From Coffea arabica (lineage: Eukaryota; Streptophyta; Magnoliopsida; Gentianales; Rubiaceae): a stretch of 64,000 nt of DNA. Location: positions 40,386,287 through 40,450,286 of the forward strand of contig NC_092326.1 in NCBI RefSeq assembly GCF_036785885.1. Reading direction: 5' to 3'. Below the pieces are notes generated by a model that was not told the origin of the DNA, did no database searches, and saw only the letters and a program-made list of their open reading frames with translations. Below, piece after piece: positions 37,863-50,110 of this stretch; position 1 is the stretch's first letter; each line of letters starts with the position of its first letter. The position numbers and the translations under genes are program-made.

Positions 37863-40800
37863 ATGGCCAGTCTCCTCCTCCTCCCGACTCACCTCCCTTC
37901 AAATTTCTATGAATCTTCTTCTAATCCATTTCCACTTCCCCATAAAACCTCCGTCGTGTCTGCTTCGGTGTCATCATCACCAAAAAGAACGAGAAGAAAG
38001 AGGCAGCAGCAGCAGCGGCGGCAGCAATACATAGGAGAAGACGAGAATGGCTCCTCGGGAGCTCTAGTTTCCATCGCGTCCAGTGCCGAGAAGGTCCTCA
38101 GACTGGTGTTCATGGACGAACTAATGGAACGCGCTAGAAATGCCGACGTTTCTGGAGTTTCTGATGTTATTTATGATATGATTGCTGCTGGACTTAGTCC
38201 TGGACCTCGCTCTTTTCATGGATTGATTGTTTCTAATGTCCTCAACCGCGATGAAGAAGGCGCTGTAATTACCCTGCTTTTGATATTTATATATAGCTCT
38301 TGTTATATTATTGCACGTGCATTTTCCTAGTTGATGCTGGAGTTTTTGCGTTTAAGTGTTGCTTCACTATAGCTTGCCCATTAGGTACACTATGCTATTT
38401 TTTTGGCGATTATATATAATATATGTGTGTGTGTGTGTGTGTGATGTGTGAAGAAGTCAACGAAAAGAAATATTGGAGATTGATGATGCCTTGTCTGGGG
38501 GAAAATTTTTGGGGTCTTTGGAGATAATTGATTAGATTAAAGAGCAAGTATATTTACCTCTTCAAGAGTGGGTATTACTGGTTTATGGGAAACTAAGAGG
38601 GACTCCTTTTGGTTCAGGTGACAGATTAGTAAACGATTGTCGGATCGACTTTAAAGACTGTTTTGTATCATGTACATTAGTGTTAATTGCTGTTCTGCAT
38701 CTAAATCGCAAGTTCCATTTGGTTAATGAACAAGCGCACTCGTTCAACTCTCTCATTGATTAATTGCCTAGAAAATTTCAATGCTTCATGGTTATGCAAA
38801 TGTTAAATTTATATCTAGGCATGTTTATCTTGTATTGGTTTGTTTAATGTCAATGTACTTTCTCATCGGCTTGCATGGAACATCTCATTTGGCATTAGTG
38901 TTAGCAAAATGGTGTGTGTTGCTTACTCATAAGGAGGAGATGCACATCATGTAATATTATATGCCTATGTGAAGTTCACAAACTGCATACTGTATAGGGT
39001 AAGATGTAACTCATCAAATAGCTGTTACATTGCAGATGCACGCTCTTAGAAGGGAGTTGAGTGAAGGTCTACGGCCTCTTCATGAAACTTTTGTCGCTTT
39101 AGTTCGTTTGTTTGGTTCAAAAGGTTTATCTGCTAGAGGCTTAGAAATTCTGGCAGCCATGGAGAAATTGAACTTTGACATTAGGAAAGCCTGGCTAGTG
39201 CTTGTAGGTATAGTGTACTCAAGCCTGTGATACGGTTTGATGATTTCTTAATCATTCCTTTCTTTGTTTATTAAATTGAGTTGGTCCTGTTCCTTGGACC
39301 AGAGGAGCTCATTAGAAGCAATCATCTTGAAGATGCCAACAAAGTTTTCCTAAAGGGGGCAGAAGGTGGGCTAAGAGCTACTGATGAGCTATATGATCTC
39401 ATAATCCAAGAAGACTGTAAAGTTGGAGATCATGAAAATGCACTGACGATAGCCTACGAAATGGAGTCAGCTGGCAGAATGGCAACCACTTTCCACTTCA
39501 ATTGTCTATTAAGTGTGCAGGTAAGTCATTTGAAGCTGGTGGTGACCTTACTGGTGTTATTGTTTTAAGTGAATAAGTGGATTTTAAGGTAGCTGTCGGT
39601 GCAAAAGGTTATAAGTGTTGTAACAATGGAATTTGATGATGTCAAACTTTTTCAGACCAACAAAGTTTTATACCTTTGAGTTTCATTTAATAGACAACTT
39701 TTAATATATGTGCCTCCAGTGCATAGTGTTATATAACTGCAATTTGAAAACAAAGAAACTGATTGATACTAGGAATTTTTTCAAGAGTTATCTCTGTCTT
39801 GCATTGGTTGATGTTAGCCACTCAACACCATTTGATAAAAGCTAATTAACCAGATATCTAAGTCCAATAAATCATAATTACCCTTGAGTACCAATGTATA
39901 TCTCTCTTTACAAGTGAAAAGTTCTACAAGAGTCTTCTAAAAATTATTGTGTCCTTTCCTGCTTCCATAACCGCCTTTGTCTGCAGTAATTGTTCTCATC
40001 ATACTGTAGGTAATAGCTGATCCTGAAGTACTTTTATCTCCTGAAATAACATCCACTAACTCAGTTTTCTTTACCTATATATCCTGGTTTAGAGACATTA
40101 AAGTTTTTTGATGTACTCTACCATAATGGCACCGTTCAGCTTCTGATACTTATTTTTGCAATCTGAAATTCTCAGTCATGATTGAGGACATTATTCCTTT
40201 TTCTTTGTCCTTTAGGTTCTCTTGTAATAGAATCTCAAGATTGTTTTGTGATGCATCACTTTCACGACTCATTTTCTGTAATTTAATATCTCAAGTTCTT
40301 GCAAGTTACAATTGCTTCTTCTTCTCTGACACCAATTCTAGCTGAGGAAGAGACTCCTTACTTTAGCTAAAATATGTTTCATTGTGTCTTGTCTTGCTTC
40401 TCTTATTGGTCTTTTCACAAGGAACTGAACTTGAATTGGGGTGGATGATTTAAAATATTGGAGAGAGTTCTCTATCCATTTTATGCTGTGGAAGTTTCCA
40501 AATATTCCACTTGAATTGGGGTGCATGATTTAAAATATTGGAGAGAGTTCTCTTTCCATGTTATATTGTGGAAGTTTCCAAATATTCTACTTAAGTGAAA
40601 TTCCTTATTTTTTTTTGGCTAGGCTACCTGTGGGATACCTGAAATTGCTTTTTCTACATTTGAGAATATGGAATATGGAGAAGGTCTGTTGTTTCTTTCC
40701 TTGTCAAATTTGTATGAGATCATTCTTTTCCACTTGTGATTCTTTAGCTGTCAATGATTTTTTGTTGTTCAGAACTTTTTGCTTCTGTTACATGTTATAT

Positions 40801-43800
40801 TATGTACGTCTGCATGATTTTTAGGTAATTCAGGCATTAAAGGTATTCTTCTGGGTTCTTCTCGTTGTGTAGCAGAAATTGGACTTGCTATTTCGCTTTC
40901 CAACAGAGATGATAAGCATCTCTTCTTAACAGTTGTAAATGTTTGTAATCACCTGATGAAAAATCTGCAAGTTTCTTTCTGCAGATGTCTGAGTAAAAGC
41001 CTGACTGTTGCTGTGCCTTGTTCTTCACAATGACATCTTTCCAAAAATAAAAAAGATCAGTTTTATTATAGATAAGCTTTTTGTGGCTATGAAAACAGTT
41101 ATTCTTCTAATTGAGCCCCCTTTAATAATTTTCATCTAGTTGTAGGATATAAGCTCAGCATTTGCTTGATAATTTAGGTTTCTGAAACCTCAGAGTAAGT
41201 CCTATTTGTATTCTCCCACACAAATTTATGATTTGTAAAGAAATTTTGCTGCAAAGCTGGCTTCCAAAGCTTTAGTGGTCTTGAAGTGTACCAGATCATA
41301 TGACCTAGAAAATGGCTAGAGAGTGGGTCCCATACCCTCTTCCTTCCTTACTGTGGTCCTAAATTTGTCGTAAAAACTTAACCCGTAACTGCTGTTAAAA
41401 GATTCGACGAAATTTCTCGAGTGAGTTTGATCTGATGGCTAATAAGCATTCAATCATCAACATCTGGCATGGCCCCTGTCCTGCGAAGGGTCAATGGACA
41501 AGGTGTCAGTAACTACTTTCTTGATGTATTCTATTCTGACGTGTGACTGTACAGTTGTTGGGCAAGTGAAAACTTTCTGCAGTTGTATATCATTGTCATA
41601 ATTGAGTGGAATCACTGGCTGTGTTTCTTGGTCACTATCAATCCTAGTTCTCTCATTATTCTAAAGCATTTGTTGAATGACTTTCTACCTTTGGTTGGCA
41701 GATTACATGAAACCTGATACGGAAACATATAATTGGGTGATCCAAGCATATACAAGAGCTGACTCTTATGATAGGTAACTTCTAAAGGACTGAACTACTT
41801 TTTTTTGGGTGATTTATTCATCTGGTTTGTCTTCTGCACCAATTTCCTTTGAATCGTTTGATGATTGTCTAGTATTTAGAAGTTCTATGACCTTGTATTT
41901 AGTAAATTGTTCTACCTGTGTTGCTTTGGAGCATAATTTTCAGTTCGTTAAAACTATTGCACTTACAACGTGGGGTTTGCCACAATCTTTAGTCGTATGG
42001 ACATCCTTCAGCCTGGGTGCCTTTGTCATCTTTTTAGATTCTTCAAATAAAAAATAGAAGCATGAAAAACCATATTTGTGTAACATGTTTCAATTTCCTT
42101 CACTCCGTGAAAAGCCTACTCACTACCAATATGATCAAATCTGTACATAGAGGAAGGCCCAGAGCTTTTGTGATTAAGATCTTTTTCCAGATCTGGCATC
42201 ATCGTTCTGATGCCTAGCTCGTTTGCATTTTTTATGCTTTTGTCTGCCAAGTCTATATTTGTGCTATACTCTTTTGCTTTGGATTTCGAAGTTAACGATC
42301 AAATTGTTGAGCCTTATCCTTGGCATGTTTGTTTTTTTTTTTCCCACATGCCACACACTTTTTTCTTCCAGCTGAATGCATACGAGAACTTTGCATGTTA
42401 GTGAAAAATTGTGGTAAACTCTAGTGATCAAAGATATCTGAAGCTTTTCTTTATCCTGTATTAGTGTAGAATTAAGGTACTGTAATTTGACCTTGGATGT
42501 AGGGTACAAGATGTTGCAGAGTTACTTGGCATGATGGTTGAGGACCACAAACGTTTACAACCCAACGTGAGAACCTATGCGTAAGAAAATCTTTTTTTTT
42601 TTTATCCTTGTTACTATTGGGTAGAGATACTGTTGTTCATTGGAATGACCCATCCATATTGCTATCAGTACAATCTTTGGAGATCTTTTTGATGTTCTCT
42701 TATCGATTATTTAAGAGCTCGTAGCAGGTGGCAAAACAATAATGTGCATAAATTTTCTGGAGAACTCTTCCAATTAGTACTCTTCATAATCATGAACCAG
42801 TATCACCTTCTATGATCGGGACTTAATTTCCTATACTGCAGTGTCAATAGCAGTAAAAGATGTTTGCTTGAAATTGAACTTGAGATGTGTGATGAGCATG
42901 ACACTGGAACTTAAGCATAGAAAGAGTTATAAACGTAGGGTAATAGGTGAACTAATGACAAGTCAGCTCCAGGTTTATAAAAGGCAATTAAGACCCATTT
43001 AGTGAAATGTTGATTGCCTTGTAAGTAGTGTTTGAGCGTGTATTTAGCTAATGCTAGGAAGTTTGCTGCCCAACATGAATATGAGCATAATCCTATGAGC
43101 TAATGGATCAACTTTCATACTTACCACATCAAAATTTTCTGGCTAGTGCCCTAATTATTGAAATGATGTAGTGCAAGCAGGTAGCAAGATACCACTAGTG
43201 GATTTAATAGGCAGATTTGGTTGTAGTGATAAATAACTTGTGCATTTATAATGCAAGAAATAATTACTTTAGGATATCAACATTAATATTGATACTTGAT
43301 TCATTTGCAATTGCATCGGTTATAAGTTAGGTAGGCTGCCTTCCTATAACCCCTCCAACTGAATTGCAGATGACTTTGTCAATAATAGTTTGGTAACATG
43401 ATAAGCGCTTATTCAGGTTGTTGGTTGAATGCTTTACAAAATATTGTGTTGTGCGAGAAGCAATTCGACATTTTCGTGCTCTCAAGAACTTTGAAGGCGG
43501 AACCAAAGTTCTGCATAATGATGGCAACTATGGGGATCCTCTATCTTTGTATCTTCGAGCCTTATGTAGAGAAGGCATGTTTTTCTTGTTTGCTTTCTTC
43601 TTTTCCATCTCATATTGCTATTCTCTCTCTTCAAGAAAGATGAGTTCTTTGTTCCTTCTCACATTTAGACTTTTGTCTATTTTTAGCCAAATATTGTTGA
43701 ATATCATGATGTCTCATGGTCTTCAATTAAGAAATTTGAGTCGGTAACTTTATTTTTACTTCAGGAAGAATAGTTGAGCTACTAGAGGCCCTAGAAGCTA

Positions 43801-46800
43801 TGGAAAAAGATAACGTGCCAATCCCACCTAGGGCTATGATCCTGAGCAGAAAATACCGCACGCTAGTTAGCTCGTGGATTGAACCTTTGCAAGAAGAAGC
43901 TGAACTTGGATATGAGATTGATTACATAGCCAGGTTTACATTTCTGTACTGTTTTTCATCAGTCTTTGTGCTCATGTAGAAGATTAGAGGTATATTTTCC
44001 ACTAAAATATTCCTATTGAGCTTTCAAGAGAATTTAGTTTAAGATCTCAATTCTATGTTGCCCTCATTCTTGATTTCAACTCTTTTTGCTGTGAAATATC
44101 AACTTAATGCTTACTTTTGATAAGTAGCAAAATTATTTTAAATTAGACTTTAGTTTCTGTAGTTTCATTTTTGTTGATAGCTTTTGAGAACTGGTATAGT
44201 CGTACAGATCCTTAACTGCAGAATTGGACGACAAAATGATTGCATTCTGTAGATTTTTTTTGTTTTGTGTGTCGATTTTGGCATATCTCTTATTAGTCAT
44301 GGCTGATAATGTCAGCAATACTTTCAATTGCAACCTAAGCTCAACCAGTTGATGGGTTAGAAAAAAGTACATGAGACAATTTGGTGACTCACGAAGCTTA
44401 AAAAATATGCTTCTTCTGAGATTTACTGTCATGGTAAATGATTGAGTTCAGAGGTGATAGTGTCTGCTCCATGTGTCAGAAGTCAGAAGTTCTGCAAGTG
44501 GGTATGGCTTTTTATAGCTGGACCTTGAGATGGGAGAGCAATGAATCATAGTAAATCCTGAGGCCTTCTGGTTCTGTTTAAGCTAAACAAGAAGTTTGTC
44601 AAAGAATTCTTCAACTTTGTGTTGACTATCCAATAAGGACAGTGATAAATTTTATAAATCTTTCTGACATTTAATAATGATTCTGCCATCAATATGGGAC
44701 AGACCCAAAGTGGGGAATGTACCAAGGAAATCCTTCAACTGACCTTTTGGTTGCGGACGTACTCTCTCTCATTTGCAATCAGAATTCTAGTTAATGTTCG
44801 TCACATAATTTACTAATATCATCTGTTTTATTAAACAGGAGCATCTTACTTGATTTACTGGGAGATTTTTCCATTACATTACTATGTCAAACATGTATGC
44901 ATGGTCAACAATATGAATAAAAGGAAAAGTGGCTAAAACTAAGAATCTGAGCTCCTTTTAATCTTCTCCTTTTTGGGTGGGATGCGAGAGTGTGTTATTT
45001 TGTACTTTTCATCATTATATTTGTGTTATTGTAGAACCTTCAGCCATCAAATGTGCAATCTGAATGAGCTTTCTTGAACCAAAAATTTACCCTGAAAGTT
45101 TAAGAAATGCTCCTTTTGTTTTTAATTCATATCATATACTATATAGTGCAAATTAAAGTGAAATCTGTAGTACTGATTATTTAATACTCATAATCTTATC
45201 CTTTTCTTAATGATTCTAATGCAAATTAGCCACATCAGCCCTTGTCTGCTTTTGATCGTGGATACTTTTAAGCAAATCTGTATCTCAAACTGGTTGTTCA
45301 TCACAGTGAAACATGCATAATTGAAGCCAAAAAAAAAATCCTTTCATCGTTTTTCAGAGACGATCTTCATAGTTGGTTTCAGATGATTTTTGAAAATTTG
45401 AAATCTCCAGATTGTGCTTTTGTGGCCAAAGATATATCTTCAAACTATTGACACTTCCTTTTTGAGGATGATTTGGTGACATTTTCCAAATGCCTATTTG
45501 GTAATTTTATGAGTTAAGATATTCCTGTTCTGCCAACAACTGTGATTTCGAATGGATTTATTTCTTTTTCCTTATTTATTTGGGTGGTTGTTCTTTCTTT
45601 GGCTCTTGCCTATTCTAGTTGAGGTTATATAAGGTTGGCTTTGCAATCAGGTATATTGCAGAAGGTGGGTTAACAGGTGAACGGAAGCGATGGGTCCCCC
45701 GAAGAGGGAAAACTCCTTTGGACCCTGATGCTGACGGATTTATTTATTCAAACCCTATGGAAACCTCCTTCAAACAAAGGTGTCTGGAGGAGTGGAAGAT
45801 CCATCATCGAAAACTTTTAAAAACCTTACACAATGAAGGACCAGCAGTGTTAGGGAATGTATCTGAAGCAGAATATATCAGAGTTGAGGAGAGACTGAAG
45901 AAAATTATTAAAGGTCCTGAACAAAATGCCTTGAAACCAAAAGCAGCCAGTAAAATGTTAGTATCAGAGCTAAAGGAAGAGCTTGAAGCACAAGATCTGC
46001 CAACTGATGGAACTAGAAATGTACTCTACCAGCGTGTACAAAAAGCAAGAAGAATAAATCGTTCTAGGGGTCGACCACTTTGGGTGCCTCCTGTCGAAGA
46101 AGAAGAAGAAGAGGTGATCTGATCTTACTAAGTTGATTCTGTTTTTAGAATCCGTCTTTTTGTGATGTTGATACGTGTATCCCTCTTTGTATGTAGCAGA
46201 AATCAGTATTGAGTTTGTTGAAAGCGGCTAAATCAGTGATACTTTGTTAATGAACTAAAAGTCTGTGATTTGACAGGTTGATGAAGAGTTGGATAAGCTG
46301 ATCTCACGGATCAAGTTGGAAGAAGGTAATACAGAATTCTGGAAGCGTCGTTTTCTTGGGGAGGGATTAAACGAAAATCATATCAAGTCCATGGAGGAGA
46401 ACAGTTCAGAAATTATTGATGTCGCGGATGAAGGCGATGTTGTTGATGATGTTGCAAAAGAGAATGAAGATGATGAGGCAGATGATGAGGAGGAAGAAGT
46501 GGAACAAAGTGAAAGCCAGGAAGTGGTTGACCAAGTGAAGGAAAAAGAAGTTGAAGTGGTGAAACCACTTCAAATGATTGGTGTGCAATTGCTGAAAGAC
46601 TCAGATCAGACAACTAGCTCATCAAGAAAATCAAGGAGAAAGACTTCTCGAGTATCAGTTGAGGTATAAATAACTTCAGTGCTTTTCTCATTTCTTTGAC
46701 TTTTAACTACGATTCTAAAATATTCTAATTCCCATTCATAGGTCATTAATAAAGTGAAGAGTGACTAAAATGAAAGTTTGCACAAAGAAACTTGTGAATG

Positions 46801-48475
46801 ACTCTTGTTTTTTGTGGCTTTTAACCAAAAACTCATGTGTAAAAAGAAAAGTATTTGCTAGATCAGGATGTTTGTTTGTTATCGTGTGATTACTCAAGAC
46901 TCTGGCCTTCAAATTTGAAGATCCTTAGTAACTGTATTTTATGAATGCAGAACGATGACGATGAAGACTGGTTTCCTCTAGACATACATGAAGCATTTAA
47001 GGAGATGAGGAATAGGAGAGTATTTGATGTATCAGATATGTATACCATTGCTGATGTTTGGGGTTGGACATGGGAAAAAGAACTGAAGAACAAAGCTCCT
47101 CGAAGATGGTCACAAGAGTGGGAAGTTGAATTGGCAGTTAAAATAATGACTAAAGTATGCTTCGTGTCCAAGATTATTTGCTCGCCATGTGCTAGGCCAA
47201 TTTCCTTTTGTTAGATCGTGGCAATCTAAAAATTTTTATCAGAAAAAAAAAGAAGGCCATGCATAATGTAGTGAACATTGTAATATTACTAAAAGAATTT
47301 GAGATGTTCTTGTGTGCGTGTTTTTGTGTGTGTGTGGGTCCTGTCATGGAAACCAAAAATATCATGTTAAGTTGGTTGTTTCCATACATCTTTTCAAGTT
47401 CCATTATTAATACTTGATATATAGCAGTGCTCTGTGCGTGCTATATTTATCTTTTCCAGTTTGTTCCCACTTTGCTGATGCATGAGCGTGTTAATACTTG
47501 TATTTCAGGTTATAGAACTGGGTGGGACACCGACTATCGGGGATTGTGCTATGATCTTGCGTGCTGCTATACGAGCTCCCATGCCTTCAGCATTCTTGAA
47601 AATGTTGCAGGCAACACACAACCTGGGTTATTTTTTTGGCAGGTAAACTGGTTTAGATAAATGTTGTTCACCTGCTCATTGCCTCGTTGAAATGACAAAT
47701 AACCTATTGGTTTTGGATACACCTGGAACTTTTGAACAAGCACGTGATATCTTCTTTGCAATGATACTAGAAACATCTATTTGTTATCAGTTGCTACAAA
47801 TTCCTTTGCCATCCTCCCCTTGACAGCTACTATCTCCCAAACAAGCATCTGATTATCATCTTAGCAATGATTACAAAAAAACAAAAAAAATCAACTGTTA
47901 TCAGCAGCTACAATTTCCTTTATCCATCCTCCCCTTGATGCTTCTGGCTGGTGACCCAACTGCTGCTATTTTTACTTCCTCCAGTACTTCTGCCCAAAGA
48001 GCATGAACTGCATATTTGAGGATCTGATAGTATGAGCTGCATCTTATCATGCTGCGCAGCCATATTATAGCTTACAGATAAAAGTGAAAGGGACTGAGTA
48101 GCCATGGAGTATTGCTAGCGTGATCAAACAAAATTGTTTGCTCTGTCATGTCCTGTGCCTTCTCAGCTGAATGTGTCGCCTGAATGTTGTTATCATTCAC
48201 TTGCCTTATTCTTGTGCTCCATGTGGCTGTGAATTACCAGTTTTTTAGTAGAGGATTAGATATCAGTATTCATGTTTAACTTGCAGCTTTTTTTTTTCAG
48301 CCCCTTGTATGATGAAATCATCTCCTTGTGTCTTGATCTCGGGGAACTTGACGCAGCTGTTGCCATTGTGGCAGACTTGGAGACCACTGGAATTAAGGTC
48401 CCAGATGAAACCCTGGATAGGGTTATTTCTACAAGACAAATGAAAGACATTCCTTCTGATAACGCAGCCCAGTAG
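37863..48475 (+). CDS. PTAC3: pTAC3, plastid transcriptionally active chromosome protein
   Basis: Thirteen exons: 37863-38264, 39036-39207, 39303-39520, 40623-40683, 41702-41774, 42503-42580, 43417-43574, 43765-43933, 45651-46113, 46277-46663, 46951-47154, 47509-47642 and 48301-48475. They give 897 aa in one unbroken frame, close to the known length of about 910. The Ser/Arg-rich N-terminus with a QQQQ tract is a plausible chloroplast transit peptide. Residues about 85-440 contain PPR-like helical repeats. A SAP motif (LVSELKEELEAQDLP...VLYQRV, about 546-577) should bind DNA. Exon 10 carries a Glu/Asp-rich tract. In Arabidopsis the protein associates with the plastid-encoded RNA polymerase and is needed for chloroplast gene expression. 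Intron 7 begins with GC instead of GT (AAG|GCATGT). Intron 3 holds an 80-bp tandem duplication. Confidence 0.95.
40429..40588 (+). repeat. 80-bp tandem duplication in pTAC3 intron 3
   Basis: Two adjacent 80-bp copies (40429-40508 and 40509-40588), both starting ACTTGAATTGGGGTG and ending AGTTTCCAAATATTC, differ at about five positions. The array ends 34 bp before exon 4 (40623), so the branch-point region of this intron lies in or just after the second copy. Confidence 0.9.
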
Positions 48476-48758
48476 TAATAATCTTTTATCTTCCTTTCGT
48501 ACAGTCGGATTATCCCTTTGTCATTATAAGGTGCACTCTTCAGGAGGGATAAAAGAGATTGATTGGACCCATTTTTGACTTGAATGCATTCTGAGGATCC
48601 GCAATTTTGACGCTTTTGTATATAATGAACTGGCACAATATACGCGGACTAATGGATTTATTCTATCGGTAATAGGTTGAGTACCTGATCCCTTGAATCA
48701 AGTTCCACCGTGTTTGCATTGCCGTTGAGTATTTTCATTACATTCAGTACCTTTTGTA

Positions 48759-48764
48759 AATAAA
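48759..48764 (+). terminator. Polyadenylation signal candidate, pTAC3
   Basis: AATAAA lies 284 bp after the pTAC3 stop codon in a T-rich context. The position is plausible for a plant 3' UTR, but the cleavage site is not proven. Confidence 0.4.
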
Positions 48765-49897
48765 GAATTTTGTCACTCAGGCCCCTTCTTCTGATGAGGT
48801 TGCAAAATAACTTGGAAAAATGGATTTAAAGGATTCATTTCTTTTCATGTTGTTTGTGGATTTGTACTTGATGAATTTCCGTATGAATAGAAAGGCTGGT
48901 ACCAAGGATTATTTTTGGAAAATGAAATCAAGCATAGGTGCTATTGTTAGCTCAGCGGATGTGAATATATTGCCTGTGCAGTGGAAGAGAGAAAATTATC
49001 CTTTGGTTCTTGCACTTTTTGTTATACTTCGTTCTTGGAAATAAAAGTTAGAAGTTAGATGATGTAGATGATTTTTTGATCCTTGATTTTTTTGACATTC
49101 CTAATGCATGACATGATTGGAGCAAAATTAGTAACCTTGATAAGTTATGAACAAGAGCAGAAATTTGCTAACCTCCATCTGACCCCACCAATAACCCTTC
49201 ACTTTTAGGCAAATGAAAACCCAAATCCAAATGTAACTTTTCGAACAAAAATATGTAGCTGTACTAGTTTGACCAGCTAAGTGATAATTTTCTATCAAAT
49301 TGTCGTACCTTAAATTTTGTACAGCCATTTAATGATTGCGATACAAAATTCAAATAAATGTATTAGTTAGAAAATAGAAATTCACATTTTATAAAATATT
49401 TTGGATAGGAGATTAAAAAAATTTGCTATCCAAGCACTATTGTATGTTTTAGATTGGTATATTAATTAGGGGTGATAACAATTAATTACTTATAGGAGTG
49501 TGAACGAATCCAATTAAGGCAAACACGACGAATACATTAACGTTCGGATTTGTTTAATTCTTTGTCGAATTGAAATTAAAAGAGATTTTAGTCAAATTTG
49601 AGATTAAATTTTATTAAATATAAAATGTTGTTCAAACTTTAAATTTGGTTTGATTAGATGACAATCAAATTCAAATAAATTTTTACCAAATCGACAAGTA
49701 GTTTGATTCATTTTGAACTTTAGAGAAATTAATTCAGAAAGAAACAAAATGAAGAGCAGAAAAGAAAGAAAAAAGAAAAAGAAATAGAAAGAGCAATGAA
49801 AGGGAGAAGGGGCAGATGACACACCACATTAGCGCATCACCTTTAAAAGCTTGCGCATGCTCTGCTCAGTCCTCTCTACTGTATGCTATACTACCTA
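48765..49897. other. Intergenic between pTAC3 and ILITYHIA
   Basis: AT-rich DNA with a purine-rich run near 49740-49800. It contains the presumed ILITYHIA promoter at its right end. No other gene or transposon end is supported. Confidence 0.45.
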
Positions 49898-49906
49898 AAA
49901 CCCTAA
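49898..49906 (+). promoter_or_regulatory. Telo-box (AAACCCTAA) upstream of ILITYHIA
   Basis: The exact plant telo-box AAACCCTAA lies 205 bp before the ILITYHIA start codon, close to the likely transcription start. This element is enriched in promoters of plant ribosomal-protein and translation genes, which fits a GCN1 homologue. It is a pattern call. Confidence 0.5.
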
Positions 49907-50110
49907 GGACGACGCCATTTTCATCACTCACCACACTTCATCATCATTAACTTATCCGACGCAAGGCGGCAACGAGCCACCACAATTCGCCGCCGGCGTC
50001 TCAGCTCCATCATCATCATCATTATTGACAATAAAAGATTCAGTAGCTCTGTTTTTTTTTTTTTTTTTTTAAATCAAGATTGAATCTCAAATTTCTAGGA
50101 CTCAGTTCCG

